Shown: positions 9,414 through 17,548 of the stretch, piece by piece | Layout of the letters: each line of letters opens with the position of its first letter | Position numbering within the stretch: position 1 is the stretch's first letter | Origin: Phenylobacterium deserti | Lineage (GTDB): Bacteria; Pseudomonadota; Alphaproteobacteria; Caulobacterales; Caulobacteraceae | Assembly: GCA_945883235.1 (NCBI GenBank) | Contig: CAMCXF010000027.1 | Location: forward strand, 1-45,015 | Direction of reading: 5' to 3' | DNA length: 45,015 bases | Notes under the pieces: model-generated | Told to the model about the DNA's origin: nothing | The model's database searches: none | The model's input: the letters and a program-made list of their open reading frames with translations, nothing else | Made by a program: the position numbers and the translations under genes

Positions 9414-10694
9414 ATGTTCGGACTGGAGAATGCGCAGAGCCTGGTCGGCGTCGCGGTGGTGTTGCTGATCTGCTGGGCGGTCTCGGAGAACCGCAGCCGG
9501 TTTCCGGTCAAGCTGGCCGTCGGCGCCATCCTGACACAGGCGATCCTGGTGATGGCGCTGTTCGGCCTGCCGCCCCTGCGCGATGCGCTGCAGGGCGTCG
9601 GCATTGTCGTCGATGGGCTGGCCAGCTCGACGCAGGCCGGCGTCAGCTTTGTGTTCGGGTTTCTGGCGGGCACCCCGAACCAGCCCTATCCCCTGACCGA
9701 CGGTGGCGCGTTGTTTGTCTTCGCCTTCCGGGTGCTGCCGGTGATTCTGGTGGTCTGCGCGTTGGCCGCGCTGCTGTGGCACTGGAAGATCCTGGTCTGG
9801 GTCACCCAGTTGTTCGGCGTGGTGTTCGAGAAGACCATGGGCCTGCGCGGCCCGCCCGCCCTCGCCACCGCCGCCACCGTGTTCATGGGCCAGGTCGAGG
9901 GGCCGATCTTCATCCGCAGCTACCTGCCCAGCCTGTCGCGATCCGAGCTGTTCATGCTGATCGCAGTGGGTATGGCCTGTGTGTCCGGCTCGACCATGGT
10001 GGCTTACGCGACGATCTTGAAAGACGTTCTTCCGGGCGCTGCGGCCCATGTGCTGACCGCCTCCATCGTTTCGGCGCCGGCCGGCATCCTGCTGGCGCGG
10101 ATCATCGTGCCGCGCGATGCGGTGGTCGAACAGACCCAGACCTATGATCCCTCGGCCGCCAAGCGCTACGAGAGTTCCATCGACGCCCTCATCAAGGGCA
10201 CCAACGACGGCCTGCAGATCGTCATGAACGTGGCCGCCACCCTGATCGTCTTCGTGGCGCTGGTAGCCATGCTGAACGGCATGCTGGGCTTTTTCGGCCC
10301 GGTTGGCGGCGAGCTGCTGTCGGTCGAGCGCGGCCTGGGCATCCTGTTTGCGCCGCTCGCCTGGGCCATCGGCGTGCCGTGGAAAGATGCGCCCGCGGCA
10401 GGCTCCCTGCTGGGCGTCAAGCTGGTACTGACCGAGTTCACCGCCTTCATCCGCATGGGTGCCATCCCCATCGATGCTATGGACCCGCGGACCCGCGTGC
10501 TGATGACCTATGCCCTTTGCGGCTTCGCCAACATCGCCTCAGTGGGCATCAACCTGGCCGGGTTCTCCGTGCTGGTGCCGGAACGCCGCGCCGAGATCGT
10601 CGGCATGGTCTGGAAGGCGATGATGGCCGGGTTCCTGGCCACATGTCTGACGGCTTCGATTGTTGGGCTGCTGCCTGCGGCGCTGTTCGGCTAG
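9414..10694 (+). CDS. Concentrative nucleoside transporter (CNT/NupC family)
   Basis: A 426-residue inner-membrane nucleoside:cation symporter. The order of segments is that of NupC: an N-terminal gate region, the conserved FVFGFLAG(T) and ALFVFAFRVLPVI blocks, the MGQVEGP segment (about 160) corresponding to the G-Q-(S/T)-E-(A/S) nucleoside-binding motif, and a second re-entrant half with EFTAFIRMG near residue 342. The ATG at 9414 follows GGGGGAT. A GST gene begins 20 bases downstream on the same strand and may be co-transcribed. Family assignment is solid; nucleoside preference is unknown. Confidence 0.92.
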   Translation: MFGLENAQSLVGVAVVLLICWAVSENRSRFPVKLAVGAILTQAILVMALFGLPPLRDALQGVGIVVDGLASSTQAGVSFVFGFLAGTPNQPYPLTDGGALFVFAFRVLPVILVVCALAALLWHWKILVWVTQLFGVVFEKTMGLRGPPALATAATVFMGQVEGPIFIRSYLPSLSRSELFMLIAVGMACVSGSTMVAYATILKDVLPGAAAHVLTASIVSAPAGILLARIIVPRDAVVEQTQTYDPSAAKRYESSIDALIKGTNDGLQIVMNVAATLIVFVALVAMLNGMLGFFGPVGGELLSVERGLGILFAPLAWAIGVPWKDAPAAGSLLGVKLVLTEFTAFIRMGAIPIDAMDPRTRVLMTYALCGFANIASVGINLAGFSVLVPERRAEIVGMVWKAMMAGFLATCLTASIVGLLPAALFG

Positions 10695-10714
10695 GCGGTA
10701 TCGGAGGGAAACGA

Positions 10715-11350
10715 ATGAAAGTCTTCGTCACCCCCCTCGCGCCGAACCCGCGCCGCGTCAGCTGGTTCATGGCCGAAAAGGGCGTCAACGACATCGAGGT
10801 TGTTACCCTCAATCTGATTGAGGGCCAGCAGCGCGACCCGGCGTTTGTGGCCAAAGCCGGCCTGCCCATGGTGCCGATGCTGGAGCTGGATGACGGCACC
10901 TGTATCACCGAGTCCTTGGCCATCTGCCGCTATCTGGAGAGCCTCTATCCGGAACCCAACATGTTCGGTCGCAACCCACAGGAGGTCGCGGTGATCGAGA
11001 TGTGGACCCGCCGGGCCGAGATGATGGTCGCCACACCCATGATGATGGCCGTCCGGCACACCAACCCGCGCATGGCGGCGCTGGAACAGCAGGTTCCGGC
11101 GATCGGCGAGCACAATCTGGCTGGCGCGCTGAAGGCGCTTAAGCTTCTGGACCGACGGCTGGCCGACGGCGAATGGCTGGCCGCCGGCCGGATCACCATC
11201 GCTGACATCGTCGCCTTCGTTGGTATCGACTTTGGCCGGATGATCAAGTTCCAGCTTCCCGAGGAGTTGACCCACGTCAGTCGGTGGGCGGAGGCCATGC
11301 GGTCCCGTCCTGCCGCGCTCAGCGGTATGCCGCCAAGACCCGCCCCGTGA
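10715..11350 (+). CDS. Glutathione S-transferase family protein
   Basis: A 211-residue cytosolic GST. The N-terminal thioredoxin-like domain has LAPNPRRVSW at the active-site helix, the cis-proline in LPMVPMLELDDG and the glutathione gamma-Glu-binding ES in CITESLAICRYL (about residue 68). The all-alpha C-terminal domain has the N-capping ITIADI segment (about 165-170). The ATG at 10715 has GGAGGG seven bases upstream. The frame is open further left inside the CNT gene, but that extension has no ribosome-binding site and no homology. Its substrate is unknown. Confidence 0.9.
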   Translation: MKVFVTPLAPNPRRVSWFMAEKGVNDIEVVTLNLIEGQQRDPAFVAKAGLPMVPMLELDDGTCITESLAICRYLESLYPEPNMFGRNPQEVAVIEMWTRRAEMMVATPMMMAVRHTNPRMAALEQQVPAIGEHNLAGALKALKLLDRRLADGEWLAAGRITIADIVAFVGIDFGRMIKFQLPEELTHVSRWAEAMRSRPAALSGMPPRPAP

Positions 11351-11383
11351 TCGCGCGACGAGGTCTGCTGCGGCCGACTGAGC

Positions 11384-12376
11384 CTATTGCGGCTTGATCA
11401 GTTCCAGCGAGCCGATCCGGGCTTCCAGCGAGGGCCCGGTCGCCATCACGAACACCTCGTCCGCCTCGGCGCGTGCCGCCTTGGTCTCCAGCGTCGCCCG
11501 GACGAACGCCCCGTCACCCGCGATGGTGCGACCTTCGACATCGGCCAGCAGCGGCGTGCCCTTCCATTCGTTCAGAAAGGCTTCGGCGGTGTCCGCGTCG
11601 GTGAAGCGCTGTCGCCGGCCTGACAGCATCGCCACATTGCCGGCCCGTCGCATGGCGTCGCCGCGCCAGCCAGCCTCTGTTGTCTCGGCCGCATAGGCCA
11701 CCATGGCGGTCCCGGCCCAAGGCTCGCTCCGGAACGCCGAGGGCTCGAACGTCCGCCGATAGGCCGCGATGGCCGGCCCGGCCTCGGTCCGCGCGATGAA
11801 CTCTGCGAACACCAGCCCCACGCCCATGTTGCCCGCGAACTGGGCGCTCTCTTGTGATGTACACAGCACAAATACATCTGGGTGGGAGGGGCCGGTCGGA
11901 TTGGCCCGGATGTCGTACATCGGGTGACCCGACAGGATCGGAACCTTGCCCGACGAATCCAGCAACCATGCCAGCAGCAACTGGAAATACTGCGGGAAGG
12001 CGTCTGAGCCCACCGAACGCAACGCCCCGCCCGTGCGGCCGTCAGCCCCCAGCGCGCGACCAAGACCCAGGTCAATCCGTCCCGGCGCCAGGGCCTCCAG
12101 CTCCATGAAGTTCTCGGCCACCTTCAACGGCGAATAGTTGACCAGCATCACCCCGCCAGACCCCAGACGGATGCGGCTCGTCTGCTGGCTGATCGCCGCG
12201 ATCAGGATCTCCGGGCTGGGCGAACCCAGGCCCGCGATATTGTGGTGCTCGGCCATCCAGAAGCGGTGATAGCCGAACGCCTCGGCAGCCTTGGCCACCT
12301 CGATTGTCTCGCGCACAGCCTGCGCCTGCGTCGCCTCGCCGGTGACAGGCGACAGATCGAGGACCGAGAGCTTCAT
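11384..12376 (-). CDS. LLM-class flavin-dependent oxidoreductase (MsnO8-type)
   Basis: A 330-residue TIM-barrel flavoenzyme of the bacterial luciferase-like group. It starts with LSVLDLSPV, has the FWMAEHHN motif near residue 40, the RIRLGSGGVML strand and the PGRIDLGLGRALG phosphate-binding segment, all typical of the group that also holds MsnO8 and YhbW. Such enzymes use FMNH2 and oxygen; the substrate cannot be predicted. Three bases separate it from the upstream GFA gene on the same strand, so the two are almost certainly one transcript. Confidence 0.9.
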   Translation of the reverse strand: MKLSVLDLSPVTGEATQAQAVRETIEVAKAAEAFGYHRFWMAEHHNIAGLGSPSPEILIAAISQQTSRIRLGSGGVMLVNYSPLKVAENFMELEALAPGRIDLGLGRALGADGRTGGALRSVGSDAFPQYFQLLLAWLLDSSGKVPILSGHPMYDIRANPTGPSHPDVFVLCTSQESAQFAGNMGVGLVFAEFIARTEAGPAIAAYRRTFEPSAFRSEPWAGTAMVAYAAETTEAGWRGDAMRRAGNVAMLSGRRQRFTDADTAEAFLNEWKGTPLLADVEGRTIAGDGAFVRATLETKAARAEADEVFVMATGPSLEARIGSLELIKPQ

Positions 12377-12379
12377 GGG

Positions 12380-12739
12380 TCAGTCTTCGTCCAGATAGGC
12401 CCAGGTGTCCACGCCATCGAACTGGCGGATGCGCACGGTCGTCAGGTCCAGCCCGTCGATCAGCCGGGCGTTGATCGCCATCCGGTCGCGCGATCCATCC
12501 AGGCTCTGCCAGTGGGTGGTGACACCGCAGGAGCGGCAGCGATGGAACGCCAGCATCCGGTCTCCCCAGACATAGGGCTGTGTGCTCTGCTGGTCAGGCA
12601 GGGTCACTTCCTTGGGACTGTAATACGCCCAGCGCGCGCCGATGCGGCGGCAGATCGAGCAATTGCACTCGCTGACTTCGGTCGGCGACGAGGGCACACT
12701 CAGTTGTGCTGCGCCGCAGTGGCAGGCTGCCTGGATCAT
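12380..12739 (-). CDS. GFA-family (glutathione-dependent formaldehyde-activating-like) zinc protein
   Basis: A 119-residue protein of the GFA/CENP-V fold. The zinc-binding cysteines are all present in order: CHCGAAQL at the N-terminus, CNCSICRR (about 24-31) and CRSCGV (about 68-73). Members bind zinc; the glutathione/formaldehyde role is proven for few. The ATG at 12739 has GGGAGGG upstream and begins right at the domain. It is the first gene of a pair with the LLM oxidoreductase. A second, diverged GFA gene lies at 18720. Confidence 0.88.
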   Translation of the reverse strand: MIQAACHCGAAQLSVPSSPTEVSECNCSICRRIGARWAYYSPKEVTLPDQQSTQPYVWGDRMLAFHRCRSCGVTTHWQSLDGSRDRMAINARLIDGLDLTTVRIRQFDGVDTWAYLDED

Positions 12740-12839
12740 GGGGTCCCTCCCTTGAGCTCTATTGCTGAGGCCCAAGGCGCTGGCTGTCCAGTCAATGTGT
12801 GCAAAGTGCGACGAGCCGCAGCGCCGATCTATCGGGCGG

Positions 12840-13268
12840 CTAGTTTGAGGACGCCGGCAATCGCGTCCAGATCTGGGACTTGCAGATCATGTTGCCGATC
12901 ACGCAACCCTTGACCTTGATGGTATCCGAATTGACGTGCTGGGCGGCACCTTTGAAGGTCAATCCCAGATCCGGCACGAACACTTTTCCACGCGCCGTTC
13001 CGTCGTCGCGAAGTGTGAAATCCCGAAACAATTGCTGGCCGACGAGCTCGTTTTTGCTGTAGCGGGACGCGGCTTTCTTGGCGGCGTCAGTCGCCCAGAT
13101 CACGTGGCCGCAGATAAAGGCACCACAGGGTCTCAGTTCCAGATGCACGGTGTCACGCGGATTGCGCCAGACGCCATCAAACGTCGGAGCGCGTCCCCAT
13201 GCGGGGCCTGCGACCAGGGCGAGGGTCAGGGCCACAGCGAAGTTTGCGAATCTGGAACACATGGCCAT
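12840..13268 (-). CDS. DUF2147-domain secreted protein
   Basis: A 142-residue protein with a signal peptide (hydrophobic stretch about 9-20, cleavage after AWG or nearby). The DUF2147 pattern follows: FDGVWRNPRD, then LRPCGAFICGHVIWA with the conserved Cys-Gly pair, and the lipocalin-like C-terminal half. Family members are periplasmic and of unknown function. Two ATG codons lie six bases apart (13268 and 13262), and either could be the start. Single gene, convergent with nothing nearby. Confidence 0.8.
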   Translation of the reverse strand: MAMCSRFANFAVALTLALVAGPAWGRAPTFDGVWRNPRDTVHLELRPCGAFICGHVIWATDAAKKAASRYSKNELVGQQLFRDFTLRDDGTARGKVFVPDLGLTFKGAAQHVNSDTIKVKGCVIGNMICKSQIWTRLPASSN

Positions 13269-13307
13269 GGTACCTGTTAGAGGCGCCAGATGACGCTCTC
13301 GTTACGA

Positions 13308-13763
13308 TCAGCGTGCCCGCTTCTTTAGCACAGCAGAGAAGCTCATCACCGGCTCGTCCTTGCAGGTAATCAGTCCACGCACGAAAATCATGCTGCGACC
13401 GGCCTTCACCACCTCGCCCCGGCATTCCACCAGGTCGCCGATGTGCGCTGTACCCACGAACTCCCCGTTGAATGTTGCAGTGACGCTGTGACTGTCCTTG
13501 AGCACATCGCGGGCGATGACAAACAGGCAGAAATCCGCGAACGTCATGACGCAGCCGCCATGCAGGAACATGCCGCCGTTCATGTGCTTGTGCTCGGCCC
13601 GGAAGGCGCAGACCGGCCCGCGCTCATCGATGCGGTAGTAAAACGGCCCCGCCAGATCCTCGTAGGGATCTCCCCCAGGATAGAATGACCAGCCCGCCCA
13701 TTCGCCTTCGGTGACGGTCGTCAGTTTTGACGTATAGCCGTTCTGTTCTTCGCCGCCGTCCAT
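13308..13763 (-). CDS. PaaI-type hotdog-fold acyl-CoA thioesterase
   Basis: A 151-residue single hotdog domain. It shows HKHMNGGMFLHGGCVMTFADF, in outline the HxxNxxG(x)xHGG(x)xxxxaD motif of PaaI-like thioesterases, followed by the TATFNGEFVGTAHIGD strand pair. Such enzymes hydrolyse acyl-CoA thioesters in the cytosol. I choose the ATG at 13763 because GGAGG stands seven bases before it. The frame remains open for 32 more codons, but this extension lies in the divergent promoter region. The acyl-CoA dehydrogenase at 14161 is divergent and close, which suggests a shared fatty-acyl theme. Confidence 0.88.
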   Translation of the reverse strand: MDGGEEQNGYTSKLTTVTEGEWAGWSFYPGGDPYEDLAGPFYYRIDERGPVCAFRAEHKHMNGGMFLHGGCVMTFADFCLFVIARDVLKDSHSVTATFNGEFVGTAHIGDLVECRGEVVKAGRSMIFVRGLITCKDEPVMSFSAVLKKRAR

Positions 13764-13853
13764 CGATCCTCCAGAACGCATGCGAAGCGTTTGCTCCGCC
13801 TGCGTTGAAACACTAGTTTGCCTGCGCCGCTTAAGCCTCATCGAGGACCCATC

Positions 13854-14150
13854 ATGCAAGGCCGGACCGTGATTCTTTGCGCAAGCCTGCTGGCAATTGC
13901 CCTGCTGTCGAACACAGCGGTCGCGCAGACCCCTGCACCTGCGCCGGTCGCCAATCCGAAGCCCATGCCCGTTGCGGAGAAACCCGTCGATGAGAACGGC
14001 GTGCCGGCCTGGGCCAAGCGAAAGCGGATGTACCCGGTACAGTCCTGCGAGACCAAACCCAACATCGGCATCGAGACCTGGCGGCAGAAGTACGACTCCT
14101 CGGCACCCCAGCGCCTGAAAATCCGCACCCCCACCTCAACCTGCCACTAA
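13854..14150 (+). CDS. Small secreted hypothetical protein
   Basis: A 98-residue protein. It has a clear signal peptide (hydrophobic 7-21, AVA-QT cleavage), a Pro/Ala-rich linker, and a short globular end with two cysteines (CETKPN... and the penultimate residue), which might form a disulfide in the periplasm. The ATG at 13854 follows GAGG. I do not recognise a family. It lies 10 bases before the acyl-CoA dehydrogenase on the same strand, so co-transcription is possible. Confidence 0.65.
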   Translation: MQGRTVILCASLLAIALLSNTAVAQTPAPAPVANPKPMPVAEKPVDENGVPAWAKRKRMYPVQSCETKPNIGIETWRQKYDSSAPQRLKIRTPTSTCH

Positions 14151-14160
14151 GGACCTGACC

Positions 14161-15309
14161 ATGGCGCTCGATGCCGAGACCCGCGACCAGTTGATCGACA
14201 CCGTCCGCCGCTTCGTGACCGAGCGTCTGCGCCCGCTCGAGGCCCAGGTCGCCGAAGACGACGCCATGCCCGACGCGATCGTCGAGGAAATGAAGGAGCT
14301 GGGCCTGTTCGGTCTCTCGATCCCGGAAGCCTATGGCGGCCTGGAACTGACCATGGAGGAGGAGTGCCTGGTGGTGATCGAACTGGGCCGTACCAGCCCG
14401 GCGTTTCGCTCCACGTTCGGCACCAACGTCGGCATCGGCTCCCAGGCGCTGGTGATGTTCGGCACGGAAGACCAGAAACAGAAGTATCTGCCCGGCATCG
14501 CATCGGGCGAGATCATCACCTCCTTCGCGCTCACCGAGCCGGAGGCAGGATCCGACAGCGCAGCAGTTCAGACCCGCGCGATCCTGGACGGCGACCACTA
14601 TGTGCTGAACGGTGCCAAGCGCTACATCACCAACGCCAACAAGGCCGACCTGTTCACGGTGATGGCGCGTAGCAACCCCGAGATCAAAGGCGGCGGCGGG
14701 GTGTCGGCGTTCCTGGTGCCCCGCGACCTGCCCGGTGTCAGCGTCGGGAAGCCGGAAAAGAAGATGGGCCAGCAGGGTGCCCATGTCTGCGACGTCATCT
14801 TCGACAATGTCCGTGTGCCGGTTGAAAACCGCATCGGTGCCGAGGGCGAGGGCTTCAAGGTCGCCATGCAGGTGCTTGACAAGGGCCGCCTGCACATCTC
14901 GGCCCTGTGCGTCGGCGTAGCCGAGCGGTTGATAACCGACTGCGTGGCCTATGCGACCGAGCGCAAGCAGTTCGGCCAGCCTCTGACCGGCTTCCAGCTG
15001 GTCCAGGGCATGCTGGCAGACTGTAAAACCGAGGCGCTTGCCGCCCGGGCGCTGACCATGGAAACCGCCCGCAAGCGTGACCTGGGCCAGAACGTCACCA
15101 TGGAAGGCGCCGCCGCCAAATACTTCGCCTCCGAGATGGTGGGCCGGGTCGCCGACAAGGCCGTGCAGATCTTCGGCGGTGCCGGCTACATCGCCGAATA
15201 CGGCATCGAGCGCTTCTATCGCGACGTCCGCATTTTCCGGATCTACGAGGGTACCAGCCAGATCCAGCAGGTGATCATCGCGCGTGAGACCATCAAGCGG
15301 GGCGGGTGA
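14161..15309 (+). CDS. Acyl-CoA dehydrogenase
   Basis: A 382-residue FAD-dependent acyl-CoA dehydrogenase. It has the N-terminal helical domain, the FAD-contact strand SFALTEPEAGSDSAAVQT (about 121-138), the middle beta domain, RKQFGQPL, the QIFGGAGY motif, and the catalytic Glu363 in RIYEGTSQIQ, the position used by short- and medium-chain enzymes. It catalyses the first step of beta-oxidation or of a branched-chain/aromatic route; chain length cannot be read. The stop codon is the first base triplet of a 26-bp palindrome that precedes the toxin-antitoxin genes. Confidence 0.93.
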   Translation: MALDAETRDQLIDTVRRFVTERLRPLEAQVAEDDAMPDAIVEEMKELGLFGLSIPEAYGGLELTMEEECLVVIELGRTSPAFRSTFGTNVGIGSQALVMFGTEDQKQKYLPGIASGEIITSFALTEPEAGSDSAAVQTRAILDGDHYVLNGAKRYITNANKADLFTVMARSNPEIKGGGGVSAFLVPRDLPGVSVGKPEKKMGQQGAHVCDVIFDNVRVPVENRIGAEGEGFKVAMQVLDKGRLHISALCVGVAERLITDCVAYATERKQFGQPLTGFQLVQGMLADCKTEALAARALTMETARKRDLGQNVTMEGAAAKYFASEMVGRVADKAVQIFGGAGYIAEYGIERFYRDVRIFRIYEGTSQIQQVIIARETIKRGG

Positions 15310-15332
15310 CAGCATTGCTAGCAATGCTGTCA
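15307..15332. promoter_or_regulatory. Perfect 26-bp palindrome before vapBC: candidate operator
   Basis: The sequence is a perfect palindrome with 13-base arms (TGACAGCATTGCT and its complement) and no spacer. It begins in the stop codon of the acyl-CoA dehydrogenase and ends 17 bases before the antitoxin ATG. RHH antitoxins of the FitA type bind inverted repeats at their own promoters, so an autoregulatory operator is the likely role. It lacks a following T-run, which argues against a classical terminator. Confidence 0.6.
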
Positions 15333-15349
15333 CATGCTAGTCTCGCCGC

Positions 15350-15727
15350 ATGGCGACGCTGACCATCCGAAATCTGCCGGCCGAGGTGCACGACGCGCTG
15401 CGCCGCCGCGCGGCCGACAATCGTCGGTCGATGGAGGCCGAGGCGCGCGAGGTGCTGGCCGCCAGTGTTGATCGGCGGCCGACGCCGGAAGAGAAAGCTG
15501 GTGCGCTGGCGGCGCTCTGGGCCTTGGATCCCGGCCCTCGGCCGGGAGAGCCCGCGGGCTGGTCAACGGTGGATGAGTTTCTGGCGGAAAAGCACCTTGA
15601 GGCGGCCTGGGAAAACGGTTTCGTCACCTCAGCGGAGCGACAGGCATGGCTGGCCCGCATTGAGCGGTTTGAAATTCAACCCGAAGAATTGGAAGCCTTC
15701 GTCGCGGCGCGCGTCAGGCCAGAGTGA
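15350..15727 (+). CDS. vapB: FitA/VapB-type ribbon-helix-helix antitoxin
   Basis: A 125-residue protein whose first 40 residues are a FitA-like RHH DNA-binding domain: the beta strand ATLTIRNLP, then HDALRRRAADNRRSMEAEAREVLAA. The rest is an acidic and Trp/Glu-rich tail that would wrap the toxin; it is longer than the 80-odd residues usual for FitA. Its stop overlaps the toxin GTG start (GTGA, 15724-15727). As in other type II systems, it should neutralise the PIN toxin and repress its own promoter through the palindrome upstream. Confidence 0.85.
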   Translation: MATLTIRNLPAEVHDALRRRAADNRRSMEAEAREVLAASVDRRPTPEEKAGALAALWALDPGPRPGEPAGWSTVDEFLAEKHLEAAWENGFVTSAERQAWLARIERFEIQPEELEAFVAARVRPE

Positions 15728-16101
15728 CGGTCGTCATCGACAGTTCCGCGCTCCTTGCGCTGATAAAGAAGGAGCCGGGACATGATCGCGTCCGGGATGT
15801 CATTGATGAGGCTGTGGTCTCGCCGGTCATCCTGGCGGAGTGCCTCGGTAAAGCGGCGCGCTATGGCATTGACCCGGTCGCAACGGAAAAGCAGCTGCTG
15901 GCCGCCGGGCTGCGTCTCTCGACGATCGACATCGCCGATATCCGACTGGTGGCGCAACTCCATGCGCGCGCCGACCGCAATATCTCGCTTGCGGACCGCT
16001 TTTGCCTGGCGCTCGCGATGAGGCTATCCTTGCCGCTGGTGACAGGTGACAGGCCATGGGCGGCTCTCGGGCTGCCGATTGATCTGCGGTTCATCCGATG
16101 A
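15724..16101 (+). CDS. vapC: PIN-domain ribonuclease toxin, FitB/VapC-type
   Basis: A 125-residue PIN domain with the four acidic metal-binding residues in place: Asp6 (VVIDSSAL), Glu39 (VILAE), Asp91 (SLADRFC) and Asp109 (VTGDRPW). Toxins of this family cleave tRNA or rRNA in the cytosol when free of antitoxin. The GTG start overlaps the antitoxin stop, and the next small frame starts inside the toxin stop codon. The catalytic set is complete, so it looks functional. Confidence 0.88.
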   Translation: MTVVIDSSALLALIKKEPGHDRVRDVIDEAVVSPVILAECLGKAARYGIDPVATEKQLLAAGLRLSTIDIADIRLVAQLHARADRNISLADRFCLALAMRLSLPLVTGDRPWAALGLPIDLRFIR

Positions 16102-16211
16102 GCGACCTCTTCGAACGGCTGCTGGTCGCCCAGGCCATCGCAGAGAACAACCCCCTCATCACCCACGACCGTCAGCTGGAACGCTGCGATGTTAGGATCA
16201 TCCGCGCATGA
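16098..16211 (+). pseudogene. C-terminal remnant of a second PIN-domain toxin
   Basis: A 37-residue frame whose sequence FERLLVAQAIAENNPLITHD is the classic C-terminal third of a type II VapC (the D-P-F-D-R-L-L-x-A-Q-A ... T-x-D pattern), including the last acidic residue. The N-terminal two thirds, with the first catalytic acids, are missing. It starts with an ATG overlapping the intact vapC stop (ATGA) and ends in an ATGA that starts the DUF3253 gene. It may be translated as a peptide, but it cannot be a nuclease. It belongs to a different VapC subgroup from its neighbour, so it is probably a decayed second module rather than a duplication. Confidence 0.7.
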
Positions 16212-16492
16212 GCGAAGCCGTCGAAACCACCATCTTCGACCTTCTGGCCAAGGCCGCGCCGGGCAAGTCCGTCGCGCCCGAAGACGTGGCCCGGGCCGTC
16301 GAGCCGGAGACCTGGAGCCGCACTCTTGGCCATGTTCGCGCTGTCGCCCGCGGGCTGGCGCGACAGGGAAGGGTGGTGATCCTGCGCCATAACAAACCCG
16401 CCGATCCCGATGATTTCAAAGGTGTCTATCGGCTGCGCCTGCCGGACGTCGGAACCGAAACGCAGACCGGATCCGAACCGCCCACCCCATGA
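16208..16492 (+). CDS. DUF3253 winged-helix-like protein
   Basis: A 94-residue protein matching DUF3253: FDLLAKAAPGKSVAPEDVARA, then W-x3-L-x-x-VR-x-x-AR-x-LARQGRVVIL, and the closing G-x-Y-R-L-R-L strand. The predicted fold is a small winged helix; its function is unknown. Its start and stop both overlap neighbours (ATGA at 16208 and 16489), so it is translationally coupled between the PIN remnant and the hydrolase. Confidence 0.8.
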   Translation: MSEAVETTIFDLLAKAAPGKSVAPEDVARAVEPETWSRTLGHVRAVARGLARQGRVVILRHNKPADPDDFKGVYRLRLPDVGTETQTGSEPPTP

Positions 16493-17490
16493 ATCGCCTG
16501 GCCGTCCTGCTGTTGTTGCTGACACTCGGTGCCTGCGCACCGATGGCACGGCAGCAGCCCGCACAACCACCACCAGGATTTGCGGGACCCCGCCTCGAAG
16601 CCGACGCCGTCATCGCCGCCGATGGCGCGCGGCTGGGCCTGTCGACCTGGAACGCCGCCACCGAACCCTGGGCCGTCATCGTCGCCGCCCATGGCATGAA
16701 CGACTACGCCAACGCCTTCCACATCGCCGCGCCGAAATGGGCCGAGCAGGGCGTCACCACCTATGCCTATGACCAGCGCGGCTTTGGCCGCTCGCCCGGG
16801 CGCGGAATCTGGGCCGGCGATGAGCTCATGATCGACGACCTGCGCACGGTCACGGCCCTGGCCCGCGCACGCTACCCCAGGGCCATCATCGCGGTGGTGG
16901 GTGAGAGCATGGGCGGATCGGTGGCCGCGGCCGCCTTCGCCACGGACCGCCCACCCGCCGCCGACCGGCTGGTGCTGCTGGCCCCCGGCGTCTGGGGTTT
17001 CAGGACCCAGCCGCTGCCGTACAAGACCGCGCTGTGGTTCGCGGCAAACTTCACGGCCTCGAAAATCTACACACCTCCGAAATTTGTCACGTCCAGGATC
17101 AGTCCGACCGACAACCGCGAGGAACTGATCGCCATGGGCCGGGACCGGCTGATGATCTGGGGTGCCCGTTCGGACACGCTCTACGGTCTGGTTCGGCTGA
17201 TGGACGGCGCGGCTCGCAAGGTCGGAGACGACGATCTGCCAACGCTCTACCTCTACGGCGCTAACGATCAGATCATCCCGAAGAGGGCAGCCTTCCGCGC
17301 GGTGAAGCGGCTGCAGCCCTCCGACCGCACCGCATACTATGCCGCCGGCCACCATCTGCTGACCCGTGATCGGCAGGGCGCGGTCGTGATCGCCGATGTA
17401 CTGGCCTTTCTTCGCGATCCCGAGGCACCGCTGCCCTCCGGTGCCCCGCCGATCCCGGGGGCTGCGTCGCGCACCGAGGTTGTGAGATGA
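16489..17490 (+). CDS. Alpha/beta-hydrolase lipoprotein, monoglyceride lipase-like
   Basis: A 333-residue hydrolase with a lipoprotein signal (hydrophobic 5-13, lipobox LGAC with Cys15). The fold elements follow: AAHGMNDYANAF oxyanion region (about 66), YDQRGFGRS, nucleophile motif GESMGG (about 141), acid in YGANDQIIP and His in YAAGHHLL. The layout is that of Hydrolase_4/monoacylglycerol lipases. It would sit on the periplasmic face of a membrane and cleave esters. It is the fourth coupled frame after vapB, which is unusual company for a lipase. Confidence 0.88.
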   Translation: MNRLAVLLLLLTLGACAPMARQQPAQPPPGFAGPRLEADAVIAADGARLGLSTWNAATEPWAVIVAAHGMNDYANAFHIAAPKWAEQGVTTYAYDQRGFGRSPGRGIWAGDELMIDDLRTVTALARARYPRAIIAVVGESMGGSVAAAAFATDRPPAADRLVLLAPGVWGFRTQPLPYKTALWFAANFTASKIYTPPKFVTSRISPTDNREELIAMGRDRLMIWGARSDTLYGLVRLMDGAARKVGDDDLPTLYLYGANDQIIPKRAAFRAVKRLQPSDRTAYYAAGHHLLTRDRQGAVVIADVLAFLRDPEAPLPSGAPPIPGAASRTEVVR

Positions 17491-17548
17491 GCTCGTCCAG
17501 CGTAGAGGCGGGCGCGAAAATCCGCCTTCAGGACATAGAGTTCCCGGC

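Noticed and set aside
13852..15333. Leftward open frame of 493 codons
   Set aside because: It lies antisense to the acyl-CoA dehydrogenase, whose motifs and catalytic Glu are unmistakable. Its sequence has no domain and only reflects high third-position GC.
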